Assembly (NCBI RefSeq): GCF_038449125.1
Contig: NZ_CP151800.1
Location: 2,390,406 to 2,454,405, forward strand
Reading direction: 5' to 3'
Source of the DNA: Kosakonia sp. BYX6
GTDB lineage: Bacteria; Pseudomonadota; Gammaproteobacteria; Enterobacterales; Enterobacteriaceae
Length of the DNA stretch: 64,000 bases
The translations under genes were made by a program, and so were the position numbers. The notes below the pieces were generated by a model. That model did no database searches and had not been told where the DNA came from. It saw only the letters and a program-made list of their open reading frames with translations. Below are positions 18,267 to 27,253 of the stretch, one piece after another (position 1 is the stretch's first letter; every line of letters begins with the position of its first letter).

Positions 18267-19642
18267 GTGCTTTAACGATTGAACAGCAGCAACAGGAGAG
18301 CAGCACGCCTGGGTTTCGTGAACGCTTTGCTTTTGGCCTGGGCGATTACGGAACCAATTTAACCTACACCATGATGGTGACGTTTCTTGCCTATTTTTAT
18401 ACCGATGTCGTGGGTATTTCTGCGGTGCTGGTTGGCTCGCTGATGTTTTTTGCCCGCGTTATTGACGGCGTAATTTGCGTGTTTGTCGGGATCCGCATTG
18501 ATAAAACGGACTCTCGCCTCGGTAAAGCGCGCCCGTGGGTATTATGGACTGCGGTACCTTTTGGCCTGTCAGCCTTTTTAATGGCGACGGTGCCGGGCAT
18601 TAGTGACACTGGCAAGATTATCTATGTTTGCGTGACCTATTTGCTGGCCAACATTTTTTTCACCGCCAACAATATTGCCTATGGATCGCTGCTGGCATTG
18701 ATCACCCGCGATGCTTATCAGCGCGGTATTTTGAGCGTATTCCGTAAAGGCTTATCCACTTGCGGTTCGCTTACTGTTGGCGTATTTACCTTGCCGCTGG
18801 TGGCGACTTTCGGGAATACGCACACCTCGTGGGTTATCGTCTTTGGCATATTTGGCTTTTTCACCGCGCTGTGCCTGCTGTTGACCGGATCGTGGACGCG
18901 CGAGCGCATCAAACCGGTGAATAAGGATAATCGCAACAATATTCATGCTCGCGTGGTGGCATCATCGATGGTGAAAAACCGTTACTGGCTGATGATCTTC
19001 TTTTATCTGCTGGTTACCTTCACCAGTCTAACCGCGTTGTCGACGACCAGCGTGTATTATTCCCGCTATATTCTGCAAGACGTCTCGATGATGTCCTGGA
19101 TAAGCGTGGCGCAATATACACCGGGTCTTATCACGCTATTAGTTATTCCTTATCTGATTAAACATCTCGGTAAGCGAAACTTGGCTCTGCTTGGCCTGAC
19201 CATTTGCAGTATTGCCTATTTGATTCCATTGCTTGATAAAACCAACTCGCTGTATGTGATTCTGGCGACCGTGGTACGCAGTGTTGGTTTTTGCGGTATC
19301 GGCGCGACCATGTTCGCCTTTCTTGCGGACACCATTGATTACGGCGAATGGAAAACCGGGCTACGCATCGAAGGGATCCTATTCAGCGCAGGAACGCTTG
19401 GTCAGACGCTCGGTATGGGTCTTGGCACGGCCAGTGTAGGTTGGGTGCTGGGTGCTGCGGGGTTTGTTAGCGGCGGCAAAGTGGAGCAGCCGCAACATGT
19501 TATTGATATGATTGAGTTTATGTTCATTGTTTTCCCGTTTATCCTCGCGTTGCTGAACATGGTGATTATGTATTTTTATAAGCTGGACAAGTTTTACGAC
19601 CGCGTGGCGGACGATCTTTCCAGCGGAAAATTCGCCAAATGA
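18263..19642 (+). CDS. GPH-family glycoside:cation symporter
   Basis: About 459 residues and twelve membrane spans, of the MelB/GPH type (FGLGDYGTNLTYTMM near the N-terminus, YGSLLALIT, a cytoplasmic loop, and the C-terminal GMGLGTASVGWVLG). Expected to import the galactoside cleaved by the GH42 enzyme with H+ or Na+. ATG 18263 is used because it overlaps the GH42 stop and follows GGAGA; the longer frame from 18227 lies within GH42 coding sequence. Confidence 0.9.
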   Translation: MSALTIEQQQQESSTPGFRERFAFGLGDYGTNLTYTMMVTFLAYFYTDVVGISAVLVGSLMFFARVIDGVICVFVGIRIDKTDSRLGKARPWVLWTAVPFGLSAFLMATVPGISDTGKIIYVCVTYLLANIFFTANNIAYGSLLALITRDAYQRGILSVFRKGLSTCGSLTVGVFTLPLVATFGNTHTSWVIVFGIFGFFTALCLLLTGSWTRERIKPVNKDNRNNIHARVVASSMVKNRYWLMIFFYLLVTFTSLTALSTTSVYYSRYILQDVSMMSWISVAQYTPGLITLLVIPYLIKHLGKRNLALLGLTICSIAYLIPLLDKTNSLYVILATVVRSVGFCGIGATMFAFLADTIDYGEWKTGLRIEGILFSAGTLGQTLGMGLGTASVGWVLGAAGFVSGGKVEQPQHVIDMIEFMFIVFPFILALLNMVIMYFYKLDKFYDRVADDLSSGKFAK

Positions 19643-19649
19643 ATAGGTT

Positions 19650-19677
19650 GCCGCAGCGCGCTGCGGCTTTTTGTTTT
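19650..19677 (+). terminator. Rho-independent terminator of the galactoside operon
   Basis: A perfect stem GCCGCAG-CGCG-CTGCGGC is followed by TTTTTGTTTTT. Confidence 0.9.
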
Positions 19678-19707
19678 TCGCTGTGCTAGCGTGAAGGACG
19701 CTCAACA

Positions 19708-20604
19708 ATGTGGCCGCAGACCCTCCCCATGAACGACGTCGACGATGAACTCCTGATTTATTCACCTTTAATGCGCAGCTTTACGTTTAACGCCTACCTG
19801 GTTGCGGGCTACACGCCAATTGTGAAAGGCAATAAGCTGGATTTTTTCATTAATCGCCAGCAGGGGATGAAAGGCTACATTCTGAATATCACCCTGCGCG
19901 GCGCAGGCGTTGTCTACCTGAATAATGAAAAGTTGATTTGCCGGGAAAACGATATTTTGCTCTTTCCGCCGGGCTGCCCGCATCACTATGGGCGGGAACC
20001 GCAAAATACCTGGTGGGATCATCTGTGGATCTATTTTATTCCCCGGCCTTACTGGATTGACTGGCTGAAATGGGATCGCAACTGGCATCAGATTGGCCTT
20101 ACGCAATCTACCGATATGGTGTTTCTCACCGATCTTAAAAATAGTATCAAAGAGGTGATTCGCCTTAATTCTTCAGCGGACCGGCTGGACTCTATCCTCG
20201 CGATGAATAGCCTGGAAAAAGCGTTGCTCTACTGTTTTAAACAGCAACCGGTCAGCAACCGAACCTCTGTCGACCCGCGCATTAACGCGATTTGCCAATA
20301 TCTGGACGAGAACCTGGCAGCCAAAATAACCATTAATGAATTAGCCGCAAAAGCGTTTCTTTCCGCTTCCAGGCTGGCGCATCTCTTTCGCCAGGAAACC
20401 GGTATGACCATTTGGGGCTGGCGGGAGAAACAGCGCATGAGCCGCGCGTCGATGCTATTACAGCACACGCAACTAACCATCTCGCAAATAGCGCAAATCG
20501 TCGGCTACGACGACGCGCTCTATTTTTCACGTTTATTCCACCAACAAAACCACGTGGGGCCACGCGAATACCGTAAGCGGTTTGAACAACTGCATTCGCT
20601 GTAG
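19708..20604 (+). CDS. AraC-family regulator of the galactoside operon
   Basis: A 298-residue AraC-type regulator with an N-terminal cupin (sugar-sensing) domain (RENDILLFPPGCPHHYG) and a C-terminal double helix-turn-helix (INELAAKAFLSASRLAHLFRQETG, ISQIAQIVGYDDALYFSRLF). The architecture resembles MelR/RafR/AraC-type activators. It follows the GH42/GPH operon after a terminator and most likely activates it in response to the galactoside. Starts at 19708 (AAGGA 9 bases upstream) or 19729. Confidence 0.88.
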   Translation: MWPQTLPMNDVDDELLIYSPLMRSFTFNAYLVAGYTPIVKGNKLDFFINRQQGMKGYILNITLRGAGVVYLNNEKLICRENDILLFPPGCPHHYGREPQNTWWDHLWIYFIPRPYWIDWLKWDRNWHQIGLTQSTDMVFLTDLKNSIKEVIRLNSSADRLDSILAMNSLEKALLYCFKQQPVSNRTSVDPRINAICQYLDENLAAKITINELAAKAFLSASRLAHLFRQETGMTIWGWREKQRMSRASMLLQHTQLTISQIAQIVGYDDALYFSRLFHQQNHVGPREYRKRFEQLHSL

Positions 20605-20684
20605 TTACGCTGTCTAAGTAGTTTCGCTCTCGAAAATAGAAGCGCTGCGGTATACTTCTCCGGTTTTATATTCCCGGAGGCGAC

Positions 20685-21263
20685 ATGAATATCGCAGATT
20701 ATCTGGCAAAAACATTAAAACTTCTGCGTCAGGCGCGAGGCTGGAGCCTGTCGCGGCTGGCGGAGGAAACGGGCGTATCGAAAGCGATGCTCGGGCAGAT
20801 AGAGCGCAACGAGTCCAGCCCGACGGTAGCGACGTTATGGAAAATCGCCACTGGCCTGAACGTACCGTTCTCTACTTTTATTGCTCCGCCGGAGAACGAA
20901 ACCCCGCATGCCTACGATCCCGATAAGCAGGCAATGGTCATCACCCCGATTTTCCCGTGGGATGAAAAACTGCACTTCGATCTCTTCTCGATTACCCTGG
21001 CGCCGGGCGCGCTGAGCGAATCCACGCCGCATGAAAAAGGGGTGATTGAGCATGTAATAGTGATTAGCGGAGTGCTGGACATGTGCATTCAGGGGCAGTG
21101 GAAGACGTTAACCTCCGGGCAAGGCGTGCGCTTTGCGGGCGATGAGGCCCATGCGTATCGCAACAGTTCCGCGCAGACGGCGCTTTTCCATTCGCTCATC
21201 CATTACTCAACAGAAAAAGCCGCCAGCGCGCCTGCGGCAGGTGGTGAAAAACCCCCGTTGTGA
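20685..21263 (+). CDS. sutR: SutR (YdcN), XRE-cupin regulator
   Basis: A 192-residue regulator orthologous to E. coli SutR/YdcN. The XRE helix-turn-helix covers about residues 10-65 (LRQARGWSLSRLAEETGVSKAMLGQIERNESSP runs in pieces almost identical to E. coli), followed by a cupin (STPHEKGVIEHV). In E. coli it regulates sulfur utilisation genes. GGAGGCGAC precedes the start. It keeps its E. coli position directly upstream of rlhA. Confidence 0.93.
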   Translation: MNIADYLAKTLKLLRQARGWSLSRLAEETGVSKAMLGQIERNESSPTVATLWKIATGLNVPFSTFIAPPENETPHAYDPDKQAMVITPIFPWDEKLHFDLFSITLAPGALSESTPHEKGVIEHVIVISGVLDMCIQGQWKTLTSGQGVRFAGDEAHAYRNSSAQTALFHSLIHYSTEKAASAPAAGGEKPPL

Positions 21264-21308
21264 CTACAATAGCCGCCATTTTGCACATAAATGGATAACG
21301 ACGATTGT

Positions 21309-23273
21309 ATGCGCCTGCACCCCCATCATCTTGAACTGTTAAGCCCGGCTCGCGACACCGCCATCGCCCGTGAGGCAATCCTTCACGGCGCGGACGCGGT
21401 CTATATTGGTGGGCCTGGCTTTGGCGCACGCCATAACGCGGGTAACAGCCTGCGTGATATCGCCGAGCTGGTGCCGTTTGCCCATCGTTACGGCGCCAAA
21501 ATATTTATCACCTTAAATACCATTCTTCATGATGATGAGTTGGAACCAGCGCAACGCCTGATTGGCGATCTTTATCAGGCTGGCGTTGATGCGCTGATTG
21601 TCCAGGACATGGGCGTGCTCGAGCTGGATATCCCGCCGATCGAGCTGCACGCCAGCACCCAGTGCGACATCCGCACCGTCGAAAAAGCCAAATTCCTTTC
21701 TGATGTCGGTTTCAGCCAAATCGTGCTGGCGCGCGAGCTGAATCTTGACCAGATCCGCGCTATTCATGGCGCAACCGACGCCACTATCGAGTTCTTTATT
21801 CACGGCGCGCTGTGCGTGGCGTATTCCGGGCAGTGCAACATTTCCCATGCGCAAACCGGGCGTAGCGCCAACCGTGGCGACTGCTCACAGGCGTGCCGTT
21901 TGCCGTACACCTTAAAAGATGATCAGGGCCGCGTAGTGGCCTATGAAAAACACCTGCTGTCGATGAAAGATAACGATCAGACTGCCAACCTGGCGGCATT
22001 GATTGACGCGGGTGTGCGCTCCTTCAAAATTGAAGGGCGCTACAAAGATATGAGTTACGTGAAGAACATCACCGCCCATTATCGCCAAATGCTCGACGCG
22101 ATTATCGAGGATCGCCCGGAACTGGCGCGCGCTTCGGCAGGGCGTACCGAACACTTCTTTATTCCGTCGACGGACAAAACCTTCCATCGCGGCAGCACCG
22201 ATTACTTCGTTAACGCGCGCAAAATCGATATCGGTGCTTTCGATTCCCCGAAATTTATCGGTTTGCCGGTTGGCGAAGTGTTGAAAGTTGCCAAAGATCA
22301 TCTGGATGTTGAAGTGACCGAACCGCTGGCGAACGGCGATGGCCTTAACGTGTTGGTGAAGCGCGAAGTGGTCGGTTTTCGCGTTAACATTGCGGAAAAA
22401 ATGGGTGAAAACCGTTATCGCGTCTTCCCGAATGAGATGCCGAAAGCGCTGAAAACCCTGCGCCCGCACCACGCGCTGAACCGTAATCTCGATCACAACT
22501 GGCAACAGGCGCTGCTGAAAACATCCAGCGAACGTCGTATTGGCGTGGATATCGAACTGGGCGGCTGGCAGGAACAACTGGTATTGACGCTGACCAGCGA
22601 AGACGGCGTAAGCGTCACGCACACGCTGGATGGTCAGTTTGATGAAGCCAATAACGCCGAAAAAGCGCTGGAAAACCTGAAGGATGGCCTCGCGAAACTG
22701 GGGCAAACCCGTTATTACGCACAAAAGGTCGATGTGAATTTGCCTGGCGCGTTATTCGTGCCGAACAGCCTACTTAACCAGTTGCGCCGTGAAACAGTAG
22801 ACATGCTGGAAGAAGCGCGGTTAGCCAATTATCAACGCGGCAGCCGTAAACCGGTGGCGACACCCGCGCCAGTCTACCCGGAAACGCATTTGTCATTCCT
22901 CGCCAACGTGTATAACCATAAAGCGCGTGAATTCTATCAGCGCTACGGCGTGCAGTTGATCGACGCAGCGTTTGAAGCGCACGAAGAGAAGGGCGATGTG
23001 CCGGTGATGATCACCAAACATTGCCTGCGCTTCGCCTTTAATCTCTGTCCGAAACAGGCGAAAGGCAATATCAAAAGCTGGCGCGCCACGCCAATGCAGT
23101 TGGTTCACGGCGACGAAGTACTGACGCTGCGCTTTGACTGCCGCCCGTGCGAGATGCATGTGGTAGGGAAAATTAAGCATCACATCCTGAAAATGCCGCT
23201 GCCGGGAAGCGGTGTAGTGGCGTCAATCAGCCCGGATGATTTGCTGAAAACTTTACCGAAAAACAAACAGTAA
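21309..23273 (+). CDS. rlhA: 23S rRNA 5-hydroxycytidine C2501 synthase RlhA (YdcP)
   Basis: About 654 residues, U32 peptidase-like family, near-identical over long blocks to E. coli RlhA (LELLSPARD, GGPGFGARHN, GALCVAYSGQCNISHAQTGR, LPYTLKDDQGRVV, NARKIDIGAFDSPKFIGLP, KHCLRFAFNLCPKQAKGN). It hydroxylates C2501 of 23S rRNA. The cysteines in SGQC, DCSQAC and the C-terminal LCPKQ and CRPC are conserved and probably hold a metal centre. ATG 21309 gives the E. coli N-terminal length; a second in-frame ATG lies at 21291. Confidence 0.95.
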   Translation: MRLHPHHLELLSPARDTAIAREAILHGADAVYIGGPGFGARHNAGNSLRDIAELVPFAHRYGAKIFITLNTILHDDELEPAQRLIGDLYQAGVDALIVQDMGVLELDIPPIELHASTQCDIRTVEKAKFLSDVGFSQIVLARELNLDQIRAIHGATDATIEFFIHGALCVAYSGQCNISHAQTGRSANRGDCSQACRLPYTLKDDQGRVVAYEKHLLSMKDNDQTANLAALIDAGVRSFKIEGRYKDMSYVKNITAHYRQMLDAIIEDRPELARASAGRTEHFFIPSTDKTFHRGSTDYFVNARKIDIGAFDSPKFIGLPVGEVLKVAKDHLDVEVTEPLANGDGLNVLVKREVVGFRVNIAEKMGENRYRVFPNEMPKALKTLRPHHALNRNLDHNWQQALLKTSSERRIGVDIELGGWQEQLVLTLTSEDGVSVTHTLDGQFDEANNAEKALENLKDGLAKLGQTRYYAQKVDVNLPGALFVPNSLLNQLRRETVDMLEEARLANYQRGSRKPVATPAPVYPETHLSFLANVYNHKAREFYQRYGVQLIDAAFEAHEEKGDVPVMITKHCLRFAFNLCPKQAKGNIKSWRATPMQLVHGDEVLTLRFDCRPCEMHVVGKIKHHILKMPLPGSGVVASISPDDLLKTLPKNKQ

Positions 23274-23304
23274 AAAGGGGTGGCATCGTGCCACCCCTTT
23301 TTTG
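23273..23304. terminator. Bidirectional rho-independent terminator after rlhA
   Basis: AAAAAGGGGTGGCA-TCG-TGCCACCCCTTTTTT is a long perfect stem with T tracts in both directions, serving rlhA and the convergent small gene. Confidence 0.93.
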
Positions 23305-23305
23305 T

Positions 23306-23518
23306 TTAACGATGATCGTCCGGCAACGGCGGTTTTTTATCATCATGCTTATGGTGTTTGTGTTTCGGCGGCGGCACATCGCGCGGCGGCTTTTTATCTT
23401 TCTTGTGATGCTGGCTGGTGGGGTATTTTTCCGCTGGGACTGGCGGATGATCGTCAGCAAACACCATGGAAGAGAAGCTCACCGCCAAAATAGCAAACAT
23501 CAGTGCACTCTTTTTCAT
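23306..23518 (-). CDS. Small exported His/Lys/Pro-rich protein
   Basis: A 70-residue protein. A signal peptide (MKKSALMFAILAVSFSSMVFA, residues 1-21) is followed by a mature part made almost only of Asp, His, Lys and Pro (QHHKKDKKPP, KHKHHKHDDKKPP). The composition suggests metal binding or an intrinsically disordered periplasmic peptide. A strong ribosome site (AAGGACGTGAT) and its own half of the bidirectional terminator support a real gene. E. coli has the small exported protein YncJ in the same place, but I see no sequence similarity. Confidence 0.75.
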   Translation of the reverse strand: MKKSALMFAILAVSFSSMVFADDHPPVPAEKYPTSQHHKKDKKPPRDVPPPKHKHHKHDDKKPPLPDDHR

Positions 23519-23601
23519 ATCACGTCCTTCCTCGCTCTATTGCGTGGCGACGATTTGACGATAAAAAAGTGGAGATAATATGGAGCGCTCGGCGTTCGGG
23601 A

Positions 23602-24552
23602 TTAATCCTGGCGGACAGGGCGAATATAGCGCCAATAGGGCGGTGAGCCGAAACTCTCCAGCAGGAAATCAATGACCGTTCGCGTGTTCAGCGATGGGTA
23701 TTTTCCGCCAGGATAAAGCAAATAAAGCGATTGCTCAGCCGGAGCGTAACTCGCTGAGAAATCCGGCATCAACTCGACCAACTCGCCGCGATTGAGCATT
23801 TCGCCCACTTGCCAGTCCGGAAATAGCAAAATGCCCGCGTCGTTACGCGCCGCCTGCAATAGCAAATCTGCATTATCAGAGAGAATTTTGGCCTGCGGCG
23901 AGAACTGAAAAGCGTTCTCGCTTCGCTGAAAACGCCAGCGTTGTAACCCTGTTTTTCCCCGATAGGCCAGCAATTTGTGAGCCTGCAAATCTTCCGGCGT
24001 CAATGGCCTTCCGTAACGGTGAACGTAAGCAGGTGTCGCCACCAAATGGCACGTTTGCCGGGCAATCAACCGCCCGTGAAGTTCGGAATCTTTCAGCGAG
24101 GCAATACGTAACAGCAGATCCGTGCCATCAGCAAAGGGATCGATGTAATCGTCATTCAGGTTGAGTTCAATATACAAAGCCGGGTAACGCTCGCTCAGTT
24201 CGCTGATGCGCGGTCCAATATGGCGCAGCCCGAAAGAGGTTGGGGCGTTAATGCGAATGCGACCACCGGGTTCGCCTCGTCTTTCACCGACGAGTGATTG
24301 TGCATCGCTAAGTTGCTGGAGCATGGTGCGAAATGTTTCTGCATAGACATGGCCAGCGTCGGTAGCAATCACCGCGCGGGTATTGCGGTACAACAACTGC
24401 GTTTCCAGCGCCTGTTCCAGTTGTTGCACAACGCGGGATAACGACGACGCGGCCAACCCTTCATTACGGGCAACTTCGGAAAGATTGCCTTCACGCACGA
24501 TCGCAAGAAAGAGGTGCATCGAGCGGGTGCTTATCTGGTTGAGGTTTTTCAT
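23602..24552 (-). CDS. LysR-family transcriptional regulator
   Basis: About 316 residues. The helix-turn-helix domain (MHLFLAIVREGNLSEVARNEGL, SSLSRVVQQLEQAL, LLYRNTRAV) is followed by the effector domain (GGRIRINAPTSFGLRHIGPR). It resembles the oxidoreductase-linked LysR group. ATG 24552 is preferred over the open frame from 24630 because the domain begins there. It diverges from a nitroreductase gene, which is its probable target. Confidence 0.88.
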   Translation of the reverse strand: MKNLNQISTRSMHLFLAIVREGNLSEVARNEGLAASSLSRVVQQLEQALETQLLYRNTRAVIATDAGHVYAETFRTMLQQLSDAQSLVGERRGEPGGRIRINAPTSFGLRHIGPRISELSERYPALYIELNLNDDYIDPFADGTDLLLRIASLKDSELHGRLIARQTCHLVATPAYVHRYGRPLTPEDLQAHKLLAYRGKTGLQRWRFQRSENAFQFSPQAKILSDNADLLLQAARNDAGILLFPDWQVGEMLNRGELVELMPDFSASYAPAEQSLYLLYPGGKYPSLNTRTVIDFLLESFGSPPYWRYIRPVRQD

Positions 24553-24560
24553 CTGTGCAT

Positions 24561-24585
24561 AATCCGCAATGGTCCATGCCGGATT
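24561..24585. promoter_or_regulatory. Inverted repeat between LysR and nitroreductase genes
   Basis: AATCCG-N13-CGGATT lies just upstream of the LysR start in the divergent promoter region. It could be the regulator's binding site, though the spacing is longer than a standard LysR box. Confidence 0.3.
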
Positions 24586-24648
24586 GTAGTGTTTTTGCGA
24601 ACGAAGTACATCGTTAAGATACGCGAACATTCAACACTGGAGAGCATT

Positions 24649-25329
24649 ATGAGCACACCTGTTTTGGCATTCGATGAAACCGTTCGTCAGCGTTCTTCCG
24701 TTCGCGCCTTTTTGCCGACGCCGTTAACAGACGCGCAGATCCAGGCGGTTTTGCAGGATGCGCAATATTCTCCGTCCAACTGCAACACGCAGCCATGGCA
24801 CGTTCACATCGTATCGGGGGAAACGAAAACCCGTCTGTCACAACTGATGACCGATAACGATCTGGCGGGCAAACAAAAACCGGATTTTACCTTCTCTTAT
24901 GATGATTTTTATGGCGACTATTTTGATCGCAGCCAGGAACAAGCCCGCCTGTACTACCAGGCGCTGGGCGTTGCCCGCGAGGATAAAAACAGCCGTAGAG
25001 ATCACTACGTGCGCAATTATCACTTCTTCGATGCGCCGCATGCGGCCTTTTTATTTATGCCGTCGTTCGGGGATAACATCCGCGTGGCTTCCGACATGGG
25101 CATGTACGGGCAAAGCTTTTTGCTGTCGCTGACGGCGCGCGGTTTTGCGGGGATCCCGCAGACATTACTCGGTTTTCATGCAGATTTGGTGCGTGAAGCG
25201 CTGGGTGTGCCTGAGGAGTATCGCCTGTTATTCGGCATCTCCTTTGGTTATGCCGATACGTCGAAAGTGGCCGCCAATGTCCGTATGCCGCGCATTCCTG
25301 TGGAAAGCAGCGTGGTGATGCACGATTAG
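24649..25329 (+). CDS. Nitroreductase-family flavoprotein
   Basis: About 226 residues with the nitroreductase fold: RQRSSVRAFLPTPL and SPSNCNTQPWHVHIV are the FMN-binding blocks near the N-terminus, followed by MGMYGQSFLLSLTARGFAGIPQTLLG and a C-terminal GISFGYAD. It probably reduces quinones or nitro compounds with NAD(P)H. ATG 24649 follows GGAGAG; the frame extending to 24514 lies in the divergent promoter. It diverges from the LysR gene. Confidence 0.88.
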   Translation: MSTPVLAFDETVRQRSSVRAFLPTPLTDAQIQAVLQDAQYSPSNCNTQPWHVHIVSGETKTRLSQLMTDNDLAGKQKPDFTFSYDDFYGDYFDRSQEQARLYYQALGVAREDKNSRRDHYVRNYHFFDAPHAAFLFMPSFGDNIRVASDMGMYGQSFLLSLTARGFAGIPQTLLGFHADLVREALGVPEEYRLLFGISFGYADTSKVAANVRMPRIPVESSVVMHD

Positions 25330-25341
25330 GTGATTTTGAAT

Positions 25342-25406
25342 CGCCGGATGGCGGCCTACGTTTTAAGGTTGTATGTAGGCCGAATAAGCGCAAGCGCCAT
25401 CCGGCA
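25342..25406. repeat. REP/BIME element
   Basis: Two palindromic units face each other: GCCGGATGGCGGCCTACG and TGTAGGCCGAATAAGCGCAAGCGCCATCCGGC (given here in parts), matching the enterobacterial REP core (TAGGCCGRATAAG, ATCCGGC). It lies between the nitroreductase and the convergent chemoreceptor gene. Confidence 0.85.
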
Positions 25407-25433
25407 ATAACGCAAGATGGCGGGTGAAGCGGA

Positions 25434-26999
25434 TTAATGCGCCAACTGGAAGAAACGTACGGAATCGCGCAGCATTTCGCTTTGTTCGGTCATCGACTGC
25501 GCGGCAACCGCAGCTTGTTCCACCAACGTCGCATTCTGCTGGGTGACCTGGTCCATTTGATCGATTGCGACACTAATCTCTTTAATGCCCTGGTGCTGCT
25601 CAGTCGAGGCGGCGGAGATTTCGGCAACAATATCGGTCACTTTGTTTACCGACGTCACAATCTCTTCCATTGCGCGGCTGGCGGTGTCCGCATAACGCGA
25701 ACCATCGGTGATCTTATTGACCGTGCCTTCAATCAGTTGCTTGATCTCTTTCGCCGCATCGGCGCTTTTCTGCGCCAGGTTACGCACTTCACCGGCTACA
25801 ACGGCAAAACCTTTCCCTTGTTCGCCGGCACGCGCGGCTTCAACAGCGGCGTTGAGCGCCAGGATATTGGTCTGGAAGGCAATCCCTTCGATAACTGAAA
25901 TGATGTCGACAATTTTCTGCGAGCTGTCGGAGATTTCATGCATTCGCTTCAGCATGTCATGCACCTCTTTACCGCCTTTCACCGCCGTTTGCGACGTCTG
26001 GCGCGCCAGGTCGCTCGCTTTACGGGCGTTCTCGGCGTTGCTCTTCACGTTCTCAGTAATTTGCTGCATGTTCGACGACGTTTGCACCAGCGAAGCCGCT
26101 TGTTCTTCGGTGCGCTGCGACAGATCGTTATTACCTTCCGAGATTTCGCTGGCGGCATGAGAGATGGATTCACTGCCATCGATAATGCCTTTGATGATTT
26201 CCGCCAGTTGGCTGTTCATAAACTTAATGGTGGCCAACAAGCTCTGGCTGTCACCGTCGCGTAAATCAACCGCGGTGCCCAACTTACCGGACGCGACCGC
26301 TTGCATGATCGACACAGCATAAGCCGGTTCACCACCCAGTTGACGCGCCAGGTTGCGCGAAATGAAGAGGGCGATAACGCCGGTCGCGATCAGCGCCAGC
26401 AGCAATAAACCGCTCAACATATACAGCGCCTGACGATAGCCTGCCTGCGTTTCTTCACCGGTTTTATCACCAATGGCCACTTCCATATCCACCAGTGTCG
26501 CCAGATCTTTCATCAACTGTGTGCGGTATTTTGCCGACACCGCGCCACTGATTTTCGACGCTTCGTCCGCGTCACCGCGATTCATCGCCTCAATCACTTT
26601 GGCGTTCACATCAATAAAGTTTTTGAAGTTATCGACCACTGTCGCAAACAGCGCCTGCATCTCTTGTGGTTCATTGGCAGAGATCTTCGCGTATTGCTGT
26701 TGAGCGTTCAGGAACGTTTGCTGGTTTTGCAGTAATTCACCGCGATGTTGATCCAAAGAGGCCGCGGTGGTGGAAGAAATATACTGCACCTGTTGTAAAC
26801 GCATTTCGGCTAATACGCCGCGCATTTCAAGGGTGTAGCGAATACCGGGCATGCGGTTTTCACGGAGTTTATCAATATGCTGATTGCTGGCGTTAAGTTG
26901 ATAGATAGAGACAATGCCAAGCAGCAACATCATGACTATCAAAATGGAAAAGCCGACGAGCAGTTTGGTCAATACGGTGGCGTGCGCTATTTTTTTCAT
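25434..26999 (-). CDS. Methyl-accepting chemotaxis protein
   Basis: A 521-residue chemoreceptor. Membrane span 1 covers residues 11-33, a four-helix-bundle periplasmic domain about 34-190, span 2 about 192-214, then HAMP and the signalling domain. The signalling tip ([20 protein letters not shown]) and [19 protein letters not shown] are nearly invariant. The C-terminus ends FFQLAH without the NWETF-type pentapeptide that binds CheR/CheB in Tar and Tsr. The ligand is unknown. Upstream are possible CRP and sigma28 sites. Confidence 0.93.
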   Translation of the reverse strand: MKKIAHATVLTKLLVGFSILIVMMLLLGIVSIYQLNASNQHIDKLRENRMPGIRYTLEMRGVLAEMRLQQVQYISSTTAASLDQHRGELLQNQQTFLNAQQQYAKISANEPQEMQALFATVVDNFKNFIDVNAKVIEAMNRGDADEASKISGAVSAKYRTQLMKDLATLVDMEVAIGDKTGEETQAGYRQALYMLSGLLLLALIATGVIALFISRNLARQLGGEPAYAVSIMQAVASGKLGTAVDLRDGDSQSLLATIKFMNSQLAEIIKGIIDGSESISHAASEISEGNNDLSQRTEEQAASLVQTSSNMQQITENVKSNAENARKASDLARQTSQTAVKGGKEVHDMLKRMHEISDSSQKIVDIISVIEGIAFQTNILALNAAVEAARAGEQGKGFAVVAGEVRNLAQKSADAAKEIKQLIEGTVNKITDGSRYADTASRAMEEIVTSVNKVTDIVAEISAASTEQHQGIKEISVAIDQMDQVTQQNATLVEQAAVAAQSMTEQSEMLRDSVRFFQLAH

Positions 27000-27032
27000 A
27001 ATCCTGAAGCTGTCATAAGAACGGTAATAGTA

Positions 27033-27059
27033 ATAACGGCAATCGCTGGGGAAGATTGA
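27033..27059 (-). promoter_or_regulatory. Possible sigma28 (FliA) promoter of the chemoreceptor
   Basis: On the minus strand TCAATCTT-N11-GCCGTTAT resembles the flagellar consensus TAAAGTTT-N11-GCCGATAA with 5 of 8 and 6 of 8 matches and exact spacing, 34-60 bases before the start codon. Confidence 0.35.
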
Positions 27060-27067
27060 GTTTAAAA

Positions 27068-27083
27068 TATGATCTCAATCACA
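27068..27083. promoter_or_regulatory. Possible CRP site
   Basis: TATGA-N6-TCACA differs by one base from the TGTGA-N6-TCACA core, about 75 bases upstream of the chemoreceptor start. Chemotaxis genes are often cAMP-CRP controlled. Confidence 0.4.
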
Positions 27084-27253
27084 TATCGCACTGATTTTTG
27101 TGCAGAAGCACTAAACCGATAATGAATTTCGATTAAGTGAACGAGTGGCCTTAAGGCATGTTAATTAATTGCGTTTTTATTATTGAAATAATGTTTCAAT
27201 AACAAGGTGGCTTCTATTATTTATTCTCCGTGCACTTATCGGTACACAGAAAA

